Assembly: GCF_902498065.1 (NCBI RefSeq)
Contig: NZ_CABVIR010000001.1
Span: 1,178,001 to 1,242,000 of the forward strand
DNA from: Pseudomonas fluorescens
GTDB taxonomy: Bacteria > Pseudomonadota > Gammaproteobacteria > Pseudomonadales > Pseudomonadaceae
Reading direction: 5' to 3'
DNA: 64,000 nt
Below the pieces are notes generated by a model that made no database searches, was not told the DNA's origin, and was given only the letters and a program-made list of their open reading frames with translations. This document shows, piece after piece, positions 27,129 through 35,155 of the stretch; the first letter of the stretch is position 1; the number at the start of each line of letters is the position of its first letter. Both the position numbers and the translations under genes were made by a program.

Positions 27129-27842
27129 GTTAACCTCATCGCCTTACTCAAGATCGGCAGGCTAGTTAATTGAAATTGCGACATAACCTCGCTTTTATAC
27201 TAATAGCCCACCTTCTGGCCCGAGTAGGCCAGACAGAAATGCTCATGTCAATGTGACATTACTGGTCTAGTGTATGATCACTCCTTCGCCAAAAGTCAGA
27301 CTTCCCCCCTTCCTTGTAATCCATTTCCCAAACATACTCCTACCGACATTTTCCGTTGCGAGCACCCCGCTCCACCTCTAGTCTCCCCTGGTCGTTACCA
27401 ACCAGCCGCCAGAAGCATGACCCACAGTTTCATTGATTCCTGAAGGGTGGTAAATCCGCTAACAGTACCGTCATAGGGTCCTAAAATTCCCGATTCAGAG
27501 TCAGGTTGAAATCCCGTCTGCGCATTCTGATGAGGGTATGAGGCTGGGAATCCCTACCCGTTTACCGCAGCGTCCTCAGCACTTGAGTAGCCGCCAAAAG
27601 TCGGACCGTCTAGACAAGCGGGAGGACTCGATCATGAACATTAGTCGATGAACAAATGCATTCATCTTTAGCGTGTTGAGCCATGAGCGGGAGGCTTACG
27701 AACAGCTTATGAACATCTGACATCGCCCACTTGTTAAATCACGTATTACTCTATCGGTGCACATGGGTCCTGTCCTCTTGGCATACATCTCCAGCAATCG
27801 ACGCTTGAACCCTCTGATCAAGGCCGGTGCAGCGAACTTCGC
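27129..27842. other. Intergenic region between two island genes
   Basis: About 715 bp with the promoter of the PRTase-like gene (minus strand, AT-rich stretch 27170-27210) and repeat copy C. No open frame here looks real. Within 27696-27717, on the minus strand, TGTTCATAAGC is directly followed by TGTTCGTAAGC, an 11-bp tandem repeat. Confidence 0.4.
27602..27738 (-). repeat. Island repeat, copy C
   Basis: Third copy. The core is 27708-27738: TATGAACAT, CTGACATCGCCCACTT, GTTAAA. ATGAACAT occurs 75 bp upstream (27634-27641), the same spacing as copy B, and CGGACCGT lies at 27602-27609. It follows the stop of the kinase-like gene by about 105 bp on that gene's strand. Confidence 0.7.
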
Positions 27843-28460
27843 CTACGGGCACTGAAGGACTCTGTAGATCTCAGAAACCACCTGCATCGTTGCGTCTTCG
27901 ATCGTTCCTTCGTTACGGCATAAAACCCAGCCGTGATCTGCAATTGCTTGCTCGAACGCCTTTGTACAAGCGACATGTTCTTCCAGCTTATGGATCACAG
28001 TACTGCCCAGGCCACGCCCGCGTGCCGCAGCCCTCGCCCATGAAATATCAGGGGCGGTGACAACCCCGACATGCAGGTCTGGCACTCGCACGTTTCGATC
28101 AATGTTCAACTGTAGAATTTCTGCAAACGGGACTATCCGGCGAAACGCGGCATCAGACGGGTACCAGCGATCGATCAAGATAATGCTGTCTAGTGGCTGT
28201 TTAGTCAGCACGTGCCGGGAAATCCAGTGACGGCTATCGGCAAAGCGCTCACAGACCCTCAACTCCAAATCCCGGGAGGGATTTCTAACGAGCTCGTTAA
28301 CGAGGGTCATTGTTTCGCCTCTATAGGGATCGCTTTTTTTCTCGCAAAGCCGGATCACCTTTTTGTTGTCTGCCCTAAGTGCTTTCGTCACGGCTTCCAA
28401 CAGTGTGGTTTTGCCGGCGCCCTTGGGCCCATCTAGAGAAACAAACAGCGGACGATTCAT
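27843..28460 (-). CDS. Thymidylate-kinase-like P-loop nucleotide kinase
   Basis: A 205-residue kinase. The P-loop is GPKGAGKT (residues 11-18). ILIDRWYPSDAAF (about 95-105) matches the DR(Y/W)xxS nucleotide-binding motif of dTMP kinases, and RAAARGRG (about 140-147) sits where the basic LID region lies. It is not the housekeeping Tmk, whose neighbours (holB, pabC, mltG) are absent. A salvage or defence-linked nucleotide kinase is more likely. It is the right-hand gene of the island and is followed by repeat C. Shine-Dalgarno is weak (TTGAAGA). Confidence 0.75.
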   Translation of the reverse strand: MNRPLFVSLDGPKGAGKTTLLEAVTKALRADNKKVIRLCEKKSDPYRGETMTLVNELVRNPSRDLELRVCERFADSRHWISRHVLTKQPLDSIILIDRWYPSDAAFRRIVPFAEILQLNIDRNVRVPDLHVGVVTAPDISWARAAARGRGLGSTVIHKLEEHVACTKAFEQAIADHGWVLCRNEGTIEDATMQVVSEIYRVLQCP

Positions 28461-28815
28461 TCTTCAACTAACGATTGATATACGGTTATTTTTGCCCTGT
28501 TCCTTCGCTGGAACCGCTTGACGCGACTACGCGAATCGAGTGGAAGGCCTTTAGGAGCAGACATTGATGGACACTCTAACTTGGTTTGTGGCTAACGAGT
28601 CCCAAAATCCAGGGTCACAGCCGCTTATCAACAGCCTTCAACGTGAATCGTCCCGGGTTTCGTAGACACCTCCATGCCTTGAACTGAGGCCAATCAAATG
28701 CGGAGAAACTATGGCGATAATGGTTGCTTCTCACATTAGCGCCCTCTTCTGCTCGACCTCTATTGTCTCAGCCCAAATCCACTGCGGCAGGAAACGCGAC
28801 GATTTCATTCTGTGT
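28461..28815. other. Intergenic region at right edge of the island
   Basis: About 355 bp with no supported gene. At 28644 the sequence TGAATCGTCCCGGGTTTCG, followed by TAGACACCTCC, resembles the terminal repeat and leader of IS3-family elements common in Pseudomonas. No transposase follows, so at most a solo end remains. This assignment is from memory of such ends. Confidence 0.3.
28644..28700 (+). mobile_element. Possible solo end of an IS3-family insertion sequence
   Basis: The start TGAATCGTCCCGGG and the following TTTCGTAGACACC look like an IS3-type left end and the leader before orfA. The transposase frames are missing and no second end was found. It lies at the right flank of the accessory island. 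Confidence 0.25.
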
Positions 28816-30711
28816 TCAACCGGGTCGTGAAATACCGTGCTGACGTAATTTGCGGTAGAGCGTATTGCGGCTAATTCCTAATCGGGCGGCAACATGGGCG
28901 ATATGCCAGTGTTCCGCCTCAATCAACGTCAGCAGCGTCTGCCGTTCGGATACTCCAAGCGGATTTTCGGCCAGCGCGGCTGTCGCTGGCGCTGCCGGCA
29001 GCAACTCCGCCAAGTCTTCCAGAGTGACATGCCCCTCCAGCGCCAACGCTACCAGTGTGCGCAGACACGTACGCAGCTGCCGAACATTGCCCGGCCAGGG
29101 TTGCGCCAGCAAGCGCTCTCTGACGCCCACCTCCAGCCGGACTCTGACGCCTGCTGCCTCCTCGTGCAGCAACAGGTCGAGCAAACGGCCCTTGTCTGAA
29201 CGCTCCCGCAGCGGCGGGAGCTGCACGGCGAATCCAGCCATGCGATAAAACAGATCTTCGCGAAAGCACCCTTCGGCCACGCAGGCGTGCAAATCCTGGT
29301 GGCTGGCACTGATAAGGCGTACGTCGAGCGGACGTGCCGTCGCGCCACCTAGCGGCACCACCTGCCGTTCCTCCAGCACACGCAACAGGCGAGTCTGTAA
29401 CGCCAGTGGCATATCGGCGATCTCGTCGAGAAATAGAATGCCGCCATGGGCCTGCTCCAGCTTACCGATCATCCCGTCCTTGCGTGCGCCAGTGAAGCTG
29501 CCGCCGCGATAGCCGAACAACTCGCTCTCGATCAGCGTTTCTGGAATGGCCGCGCAATTGATCGCCACAAACGGCTGATTCGCTCGGGAGCTGGCACGGT
29601 GTAGGGCCGCCGCAAAAGCTTCTTTGCCGGTACCGGTTTCGCCTTGTAAAAACACCGGAACGTCACGCTCCAAAACTCGTAATGCGCGAGCAAAGCCGCG
29701 TTGCAGGCGCGGGTCTTCCAGGCACACGTGCACGTCGTTGATTTTTGGGCTTGCAGGAGTGACTGAAGGCAGCTGGCGTAAGGGTTCTCGCAACTGTCCG
29801 TAGAGCTGGCGTCCGTCCACCAGCCGCATTGGCCAACAGACACTCGGCTGAGTGCTGGCCTGACTCATCACCTGCTCGATAGGTGTTTCCAGCAGCATCG
29901 TCAGAGATTGCCCAACCACCTGGTCTCGGCTTAGGCCCAACAGATCCAGCGCAGCATGATTGACTGAACAGATACGGCCACTCTCGTCGAAACTGAGCAG
30001 ACCTTCACCCAACAGCCCAACGAAGCCTGCCTCAGGGTGAAAGCGCAGCAAGTATCGTTGCGGATCATGCCCCAGGAAATAACAGCTCTCGATCAAATTG
30101 GCGGTCAGGTTGGTCAACGCCATGGCTTTGAAGTGCTGCTGCAGACTTTGTTCCTCTCGCACAGAAGAGAGGTTAAGAACGGCGAGCAACTCTCCGCGCG
30201 CATCAAATATCGGGCTGGCCGAACACGTTAAGCCGGCGTGCTTGCCACGGAAATGTTCATCACGGCGGATGGTGACATGCTGTCGCTCGACCAAGCAGGT
30301 GCCGACACCGTTGGTACCTTCACAATCCTCGCTCCATACCGAACCGAGCCACAGTCCGGAACGCTGGAACTCGGCTCGTTCGGATTCGTTGAACACACTG
30401 TCAATCGCCACACCGCGGGCATCGGTGAGTAGCACCACGTGGCCGTCACACCCTAGTTGTTGGTGCAAGCTGGTCATCTGCCAGTGCGCCACGGAGATGA
30501 TGTGTTCCAGGGGTGCGCGGTGATCCTGTAAGCGTGGGTGCTCAACGACATTAGGCGCGCGGCGGCTGGCGGGATCGAGCTGATGCTGATCCAGGCAACG
30601 ACGCCAGGACCGTGTAATAGCCAGGTCAGTAGCATGGCCATGGCTGGCAGAGGTGCCCTGTACGGCTTGTAGCACTTGCTGTGCATGGGCGTTGATAAAG
30701 GCCGGCTTCAT
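28816..30711 (-). CDS. Sigma-54-dependent activator, AcoR-like (GAF-AAA+-Fis)
   Basis: A 631-residue bacterial enhancer-binding protein. The N-terminal half is a GAF-like sensor (about 50-200) and a PAS-like segment (about 205-310). The AAA+ domain has Walker A GETGTGKE, the loop that contacts sigma-54 as GSFTGA (instead of GAFTGA), and ILFLDEIADMP as Walker B. The C-terminus is a Fis-type HTH (HVAARLGISRNTLYRKLRQHGI). It diverges from the flavin monooxygenase gene, which has a sigma-54 promoter, so that gene is almost certainly its target. AcoR relatives respond to small ketones or alcohols; the inducer here is unknown. GGAG lies about 10 bp before ATG. Confidence 0.9.
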   Translation of the reverse strand: MKPAFINAHAQQVLQAVQGTSASHGHATDLAITRSWRRCLDQHQLDPASRRAPNVVEHPRLQDHRAPLEHIISVAHWQMTSLHQQLGCDGHVVLLTDARGVAIDSVFNESERAEFQRSGLWLGSVWSEDCEGTNGVGTCLVERQHVTIRRDEHFRGKHAGLTCSASPIFDARGELLAVLNLSSVREEQSLQQHFKAMALTNLTANLIESCYFLGHDPQRYLLRFHPEAGFVGLLGEGLLSFDESGRICSVNHAALDLLGLSRDQVVGQSLTMLLETPIEQVMSQASTQPSVCWPMRLVDGRQLYGQLREPLRQLPSVTPASPKINDVHVCLEDPRLQRGFARALRVLERDVPVFLQGETGTGKEAFAAALHRASSRANQPFVAINCAAIPETLIESELFGYRGGSFTGARKDGMIGKLEQAHGGILFLDEIADMPLALQTRLLRVLEERQVVPLGGATARPLDVRLISASHQDLHACVAEGCFREDLFYRMAGFAVQLPPLRERSDKGRLLDLLLHEEAAGVRVRLEVGVRERLLAQPWPGNVRQLRTCLRTLVALALEGHVTLEDLAELLPAAPATAALAENPLGVSERQTLLTLIEAEHWHIAHVAARLGISRNTLYRKLRQHGISRPG

Positions 30712-30795
30712 TGTTCTTGTTCTCCGCTACGGTTAGGACACGGGGCTGTTCGCAGCTTATATGAAAAGACCGCGAAGAGCGCTCTATGCGCCGCG

Positions 30796-30808
30796 TGACA
30801 CTCTGTCA
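30796..30808. promoter_or_regulatory. Palindromic upstream activator site candidate
   Basis: TGACA-CTC-TGTCA is a perfect inverted repeat about 90 bp upstream of the -24/-12 promoter, a normal distance for an enhancer-binding protein site. A second TGACA half occurs at 30828-30832. Confidence 0.5.
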
Positions 30809-30896
30809 TCCGCCATTCCCAGAATCGTGACATAGATCCGGGCAAAGGCCTGAGCAGTACTGCGTCAGCCGCTCTGCAACGGGGCTTTCATGAAGA

Positions 30897-30912
30897 TGGC
30901 CCGGGCCTTGCT
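30897..30912 (+). promoter_or_regulatory. Sigma-54 (-24/-12) promoter of the monooxygenase gene
   Basis: TGGCCCGGGCCTTGCT fits the consensus TGGCACG-N4-TTGCW at all but one position, with the invariant GG (30898-30899) and GC (30910-30911) exactly 12 bp apart. It lies 44 bp upstream of the ATG at 30956. Confidence 0.8.
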
Positions 30913-30955
30913 CTAGGGTAAGTTGTTACAAAAACAACAAGAACGGGAGAAGCCC

Positions 30956-32779
30956 ATGAACATCGCTATCGAAACACCTCTGCAAACGCCAACTGCTCAG
31001 CTCGCGGCGTGGGTCGAAAGCCTCGGCGAGCGTCTCGCCCAACGTGATCTGGACGGCACACTGGAATTGTTTGCCGAAGAGTGTCACTGGCGTGACCTGC
31101 TGCTTTTCAGCTGGAACCTGGTGACCCTGGAAGGCAAGCCTGCTATCCGGGACATGCTCGAAACACGTCTCGACCAGACTCGTCCAGAGCGATGGGAACT
31201 TGAGGGTGAGGCGACGCTGAACAACGGTGTGCTCGAAGGCTGGATCAGCCTGGAAACAGAGGCGGCGCGAGGTAAAGGCTACGTGCGTCTGAAAGAGGGC
31301 TTGTGCTGGACGCTGCTGACGACCATGCGCGAGCTCAAAGGCTTTGAAGAACCCAGGGGCCGCCGTCGGCCAATGGGTGCCAATCATGGTCACGCCCATG
31401 CCGACAAACGCAACTGGCTGGAACGCCGTCGCGATGAAGAAGCTTCGCTGGGCATCACCACCCAACCTTACTGCCTGATCGTCGGCGGCGGCCAAGGTGG
31501 GCTGGGGCTCGCGGCGCGGCTCAAGCGAATGGGCGTGCCCACGCTGATCGTCGACAAAGCCGAGCGTCCTGGTGATCAGTGGCGCGGTCGCTACAAGTCA
31601 CTGTGCCTGCACGACCCGGTCTGGTACGACCATATGCCCTACCTGCCCTTCCCCGATCACTGGCCCGTCTTCACCCCAAAAGACCAGATTGGCGACTGGC
31701 TTGAAATGTACACCCGAGTCATGGAGCTCAATTATTGGCCGCGTACAGAATGCGTGAGCGCCAGTTTTGACGAGCAAAGCGGCACCTGGAAGGTTGAAGT
31801 TCAGCGCGATGGCGAGCGTGTGACGTTACAGCCTGCCCAGTTGATCCTCGCCACCGGCATGTCCGGCGTACCCAATGTTCCCAAGTATCCGGGTGCCGAG
31901 GTTTTCAATGGCCAGCAGCATCATTCCAGTCGCCACCCCGGCGGAGACGCCTGGAGCGGCAAGCGCGCGGTGGTCATCGGGGCGAACAATTCGGCTCACG
32001 ATATCTGCGCCGACCTCGTGGAGAACGGCGCCGAGGTGACCATGGTGCAACGCTCCAGCACCCACATCGTGCGTTCCGACAGTTTAATGGACCTCGTCTT
32101 CGGCGGGCTCTACTCGGAAGACGCCCTGGAGACGGGGTTGACCACGGACAAGGCTGACATGCTGTTCGCCTCGATCCCCTACAAGGTGATGCCAAGTTTT
32201 CATCAACCCATCTTTGACGCGATCAAGGAGCGTGACAAGGACTTCTACGAGCGGTTGGCCAAGGCCGGTTTCATGCTCGATTTCGGTGACGACGAGTCTG
32301 GTCTTTTCATGAAGTACGTACGCCGGGGTTCTGGTTACTACATCGACGTCGGCGCCTCCGAACTGATCGCTAATGGAACGATCAAGCTCAAGAGCGCGCC
32401 TGGCCTGGGTGTCGAACGCATCGAAGCAGACGCCGTCGTACTCAACGATGGCAGCCGACTACCGGCAGATCTCATCGTCTACGCCACGGGCTATGGCTCA
32501 ATGAATGGTTGGGCGGCGAAGCTGATTTCCCAGGAAGTCGCTGACAAGGTCGGCCGCTGCTGGGGCCTGGGTTCTGGCACCACGAATGATCCTGGCCCGT
32601 ACGAGGGCGAACTGCGGAACATGTGGAAGCCAACGCAGCAGGAAAACCTCTGGTTCCATGGTGGCAACCTGCATCAGTCACGGCATTATTCGCTGTATCT
32701 GGCGCTGCAGTTAAAGGCGCGCTTCGAAGGCATCGACACATCCGTCTACGGCCTTGCCGAGAGCCACCACACTGGCTGA
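30956..32779 (+). CDS. Flavin-containing monooxygenase with N-terminal SnoaL-like domain
   Basis: A 607-residue NAD(P)H/FAD enzyme. Residues 15-130 resemble a SnoaL/NTF2-like fold (ELFAEECHWRDLLLFSWNLVTLEG). Then come FAD motif GGGQGG (177-182), an FMO-type central segment FNGQQHHSSRH (317-327) and the NADPH motif GANNSA (342-347). Class B flavin monooxygenases insert one oxygen, for example in Baeyer-Villiger or N/S-oxidation. ATG 30956 has GGGAG 7 bp upstream; a longer frame from 30923 has no such site. It forms a monocistronic unit ending at a strong terminator and is driven by a sigma-54 promoter beside an AcoR-like activator. The substrate is unknown; a ketone would fit the regulator type. 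Confidence 0.85.
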   Translation: MNIAIETPLQTPTAQLAAWVESLGERLAQRDLDGTLELFAEECHWRDLLLFSWNLVTLEGKPAIRDMLETRLDQTRPERWELEGEATLNNGVLEGWISLETEAARGKGYVRLKEGLCWTLLTTMRELKGFEEPRGRRRPMGANHGHAHADKRNWLERRRDEEASLGITTQPYCLIVGGGQGGLGLAARLKRMGVPTLIVDKAERPGDQWRGRYKSLCLHDPVWYDHMPYLPFPDHWPVFTPKDQIGDWLEMYTRVMELNYWPRTECVSASFDEQSGTWKVEVQRDGERVTLQPAQLILATGMSGVPNVPKYPGAEVFNGQQHHSSRHPGGDAWSGKRAVVIGANNSAHDICADLVENGAEVTMVQRSSTHIVRSDSLMDLVFGGLYSEDALETGLTTDKADMLFASIPYKVMPSFHQPIFDAIKERDKDFYERLAKAGFMLDFGDDESGLFMKYVRRGSGYYIDVGASELIANGTIKLKSAPGLGVERIEADAVVLNDGSRLPADLIVYATGYGSMNGWAAKLISQEVADKVGRCWGLGSGTTNDPGPYEGELRNMWKPTQQENLWFHGGNLHQSRHYSLYLALQLKARFEGIDTSVYGLAESHHTG

Positions 32780-32786
32780 GTCAAAT

Positions 32787-32813
32787 GGCGCCCAGCCATG
32801 GTTGGGCGCCTTT
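32787..32813 (+). terminator. Rho-independent terminator after the monooxygenase
   Basis: GGCGCCCA and TGGGCGCC form an 8-bp perfect stem with an 8-base loop, followed by TTT, 8 bp beyond the stop codon. Confidence 0.75.
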
Positions 32814-32921
32814 CCACAAAGTCCCCGGCGCCCCTTGTTTAGCGTGATGAGCGGTGGGTGCCATTCCCCTTCTTGCTTGAAGGAATGACGTGATTGTCAG
32901 TTCGTTTTTTTGGGTCTATCT

Positions 32922-32938
32922 TATACAAAACCTATACA
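32922..32938 (+). promoter_or_regulatory. TATACA direct repeat before the photolyase operon
   Basis: Two TATACA words (32922-32927 and 32933-32938) are 11 bp apart, one helical turn, just before the DUF393 start at 32951. TATACA/TGTACA half-sites are the kind bound by LitR/PplR (MerR-family) light-response regulators. A further TGTACA overlaps the start codon at 32952-32957. Confidence 0.45.
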
Positions 32939-32950
32939 AGACGATAATCA

Positions 32951-33424
32951 ATGTACAACAAAGAGCCTTGGCCACTGACGCTGTACTTTGACGGTACATG
33001 TCCGCTGTGCGCGCGCGAAATCATCATCCTGCGCCGACACGCCGCAGAGAATCGACTGCTGTGTGTTGACATTAACAACGCAGATTTTGACGCAAATGCA
33101 CTTGGGTTCACGTTCGAGCAAATGCAGGCGTCGCTTCATGCCTGTTTTGCTGATGGCCGCTGGGTTAACGGCCTGGACGCCACCCTATGGAGTTGGCGTG
33201 CCGCCGGCCTGGGGTTTTGGGCCACGCCACTGACATGGCCTGCCATCCGACCGCTGCTGGCCGTCGGTTATCGCCTTTTCTGCCGCTTGCGCCCCCACTT
33301 GGCGTGGCTTCCTCATCCGGATGGCCGCCGTCGGTGTGTCGATGACCGTTGCGAGGTGCCGGAATCACAACCCGCCGCAGACAAGCCAGCCACTTTGAAA
33401 CCACGCCGCGATTCCTGCAACTGA
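32951..33424 (+). CDS. DUF393 (DCC) family thiol-disulfide protein
   Basis: A 157-residue thioredoxin-like protein. The family motif DGTCPLC (Cys17, Cys20) is at the N-terminus, and the rest (VNGLDATLWSWRAAGLGFWATPLTWPAIRPLL) follows the usual DCC pattern. DUF393 genes regularly accompany photolyase genes in Pseudomonas and Vibrio light-induced clusters. The protein is predicted cytoplasmic or loosely membrane-bound, and its biochemical role is unknown. No clear Shine-Dalgarno precedes ATG 32951, and the repeat-containing promoter is very close, so the transcript may have a short leader or none. Confidence 0.85.
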   Translation: MYNKEPWPLTLYFDGTCPLCAREIIILRRHAAENRLLCVDINNADFDANALGFTFEQMQASLHACFADGRWVNGLDATLWSWRAAGLGFWATPLTWPAIRPLLAVGYRLFCRLRPHLAWLPHPDGRRRCVDDRCEVPESQPAADKPATLKPRRDSCN

Positions 33425-33485
33425 GCGGGCGGCGAAGGTGATGCAAGTAGCCGGCTTCTGACTTTCGGCAGGCGCCATAGACCCG

Positions 33486-33505
33486 TACAAGATCGATTTA
33501 CTGTA
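33486..33505 (+). promoter_or_regulatory. Candidate LitR/PplR operator, TACA-N12-TGTA
   Basis: TACA (33486-33489), exactly 12 bases, then TGTA (33502-33505) matches the core of the operator reported for the PplR light regulators of Pseudomonas (T[GA]TACA-N12-TGTA[CT]A, from memory). It lies 57 bp before the lipoprotein start, giving this operon a second promoter candidate. Confidence 0.5.
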
Positions 33506-33561
33506 GATGCGTGTACTTCGAAAACTCACCCTCGTCACCTGTGCACTCAGGGAGAAAGGCA

Positions 33562-34104
33562 ATGACCCGACTTTTGGTTTTACTGGCTCTGGTACTCAGC
33601 GTTGCGAGCTGTGGCAGCGTGGACGTCACCCACTATGCGGATCAGCAACCGGCATTAGACCTGGAGCGTTTTTTCAGCAAACCGGTCAAAGCCTGGGGGA
33701 TGTTTCAGAAGCGCTCCGGTGAGGTGGCCAAGCGCTTCGAGGTCAACATCGTCAGCCATCGTGAGGGCAACAACCTGATTCTCGATGAGCGCTTCCTGTA
33801 CAGCGACGGCACCCGCCAACGCCGTGTCTGGACCCTGACGCCAGAGGGCCAGGGGCGCTGGAGCGGGCGCGCGGATGATGTGGTGGGTGTCGCTCGGGGC
33901 GAAATCGCCGGCAGTGCCTTGCGCTGGCGTTATCGCCTGAACTTGCCGGTTGATGGTTCAACCTACGAAATGAGCATGGACGACTGGATGTACCTGATGG
34001 ACGAGGACACGTTGATCAACCGCACCAGCATGTCCAAGCTGGGCGTCGAGGTCGGCCAGGTGACGTTGTTCTTCCGTCGCCAGGGCACAGGAGAAACCCA
34101 ATGA
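33562..34104 (+). CDS. DUF3833-type lipoprotein
   Basis: A 180-residue protein with a lipoprotein signal peptide (MTRLLVLLALVLSVASC; lipobox VASC, Cys near residue 17). The mature part (DLERFFSKPVKAWGMFQKRSGEVAKRF ... MDDWMYLMDEDTLINR) agrees with the DUF3833 family, which I recall from photolyase/SDR neighbourhoods. It should be anchored in the outer or inner membrane facing the periplasm. ATG 33562 has GGAGAAAGG directly upstream. Its last codons overlap the SDR start by 4 bp (ATGA). Function unknown. Confidence 0.8.
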   Translation: MTRLLVLLALVLSVASCGSVDVTHYADQQPALDLERFFSKPVKAWGMFQKRSGEVAKRFEVNIVSHREGNNLILDERFLYSDGTRQRRVWTLTPEGQGRWSGRADDVVGVARGEIAGSALRWRYRLNLPVDGSTYEMSMDDWMYLMDEDTLINRTSMSKLGVEVGQVTLFFRRQGTGETQ

Positions 34105-34811
34105 ACAGCGCGTTCACCCTGGCCTCCCTCGGTGACGGTTATCGCGCTCTGGTGATCGGCGCCAGTGGCGCCCTCGGTACAGCTTTTTGCGAGCTGCTCC
34201 ATCAGGACCCGCGATGTGTCGGGGTTCGCGAGTTGGGGCGCACTACCGTTCCCGGGCTGGATCTGGAACAACCTGAAACGATCGCCAGCGCCGCCGCCGA
34301 GTTGGCAGCAGAAGCGCCATATCAGTTGATCGTCCACGCCGCCGGCCTGCTCCATCGCGGCCAGGTCAAGCCAGAAAAAAGCTACAGCGCGATTGAGCCG
34401 GAGGCGCTGCAAGCCGTGTTTCAAGTGAACACGCTGGGACCGGCGCTGGTGTTGCGGCACTTTCTGCCGCTGCTTGATCCCCGAGGCGCGATGGCGTTGC
34501 TTTCGGCGAAGGTCGGCAGCATTGGCGACAACCGTTTGGGTGGCTGGTACGCCTATCGCGCCTCCAAGGCTGCGCTGAACATGCTGATCAAGACCGCCGC
34601 CATCGAACTGACCCGCACTCGTCCGCAGAGCCGCTTGCTGAGTCTGCATCCAGGTACCGTCGTGTCGGGGTTGTCGCAACCTTTTCGTGGGGCCTCTAGC
34701 GCACGTCCGGCAGACGTTGCCGCGGCTGAACTTTTGACCTTGATTGACCAGTTGACGCCGGCCGATAGCGGCCATTTCTTTGCCTACGATGGAGAACGCC
34801 TACCCTGGTAG
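34101..34811 (+). CDS. Short-chain dehydrogenase/reductase
   Basis: A 236-residue SDR. The NAD(P) motif is GASGALG (about residues 20-26), NAG appears as HAAG, and the catalytic pair is Y-x3-K in YRASKAAL. Length is normal for a classical SDR. It is coupled to the lipoprotein gene by a 4-bp overlap and precedes DUF6482 by 13 bp. SDRs of this type recur in light-induced photolyase clusters; the substrate is not known. Confidence 0.85.
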   Translation: MNSAFTLASLGDGYRALVIGASGALGTAFCELLHQDPRCVGVRELGRTTVPGLDLEQPETIASAAAELAAEAPYQLIVHAAGLLHRGQVKPEKSYSAIEPEALQAVFQVNTLGPALVLRHFLPLLDPRGAMALLSAKVGSIGDNRLGGWYAYRASKAALNMLIKTAAIELTRTRPQSRLLSLHPGTVVSGLSQPFRGASSARPADVAAAELLTLIDQLTPADSGHFFAYDGERLPW

Positions 34812-34824
34812 GCAAGGAGAAAGC

Positions 34825-35130
34825 ATGAACCTGCAAACCCTGATCGAGCGCGCGGCCAACAGCGAAATACGCGAGCTGGAGTTGCTGTCACTCGAAGGTG
34901 GTTTTTATCTGGCTCGGATCCGTCTGGATCATGGCCAGTTCACCTTGCTCGACGATGCGGCCAAGCCAATGCACCTGCGGTCAATCACCCACCTGCGTGA
35001 CTTGATGCACACCGTGCCGGCATTTCCCTGCGTGTTGGTGCAGCAATGCGTGCACGACGAGATGTGCGGCCGGGATGCCGGGCCCGTCGAGGATCTGCGA
35101 ATTCCGTTTTCGCTGACCACGCCTTTATGA
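34825..35130 (+). CDS. DUF6482 family small protein
   Basis: A 101-residue protein (MNLQTLIERAANSEIRELELLSLEGGFYLARI...), matching a small family seen in Pseudomonas that I recall as DUF6482. No signal peptide or membrane segment. ATG 34825 follows AAGGAGAAAGC, a strong Shine-Dalgarno sequence, so the upstream in-frame start at 34780 is not used. It lies between the SDR and photolyase genes and is probably co-transcribed. Function unknown. Confidence 0.75.
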   Translation: MNLQTLIERAANSEIRELELLSLEGGFYLARIRLDHGQFTLLDDAAKPMHLRSITHLRDLMHTVPAFPCVLVQQCVHDEMCGRDAGPVEDLRIPFSLTTPL

Positions 35131-35155
35131 ACCGGATGACGCTGGGCTGAACTGA

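Noticed and set aside
17765..27738. Island repeats as integron attC sites (each core contains GTTAAAY, fitting GTTRRRY, and follows a gene)
   Set aside because: No partner RYYYAAC was found at 60-140 bp on the expected side in any of the three copies, and no integron integrase is in the window.
24960..28460. Retron or CBASS system around the PRTase-like and kinase genes
   Set aside because: No reverse transcriptase, msr/msd-type structure or cyclase gene is present.
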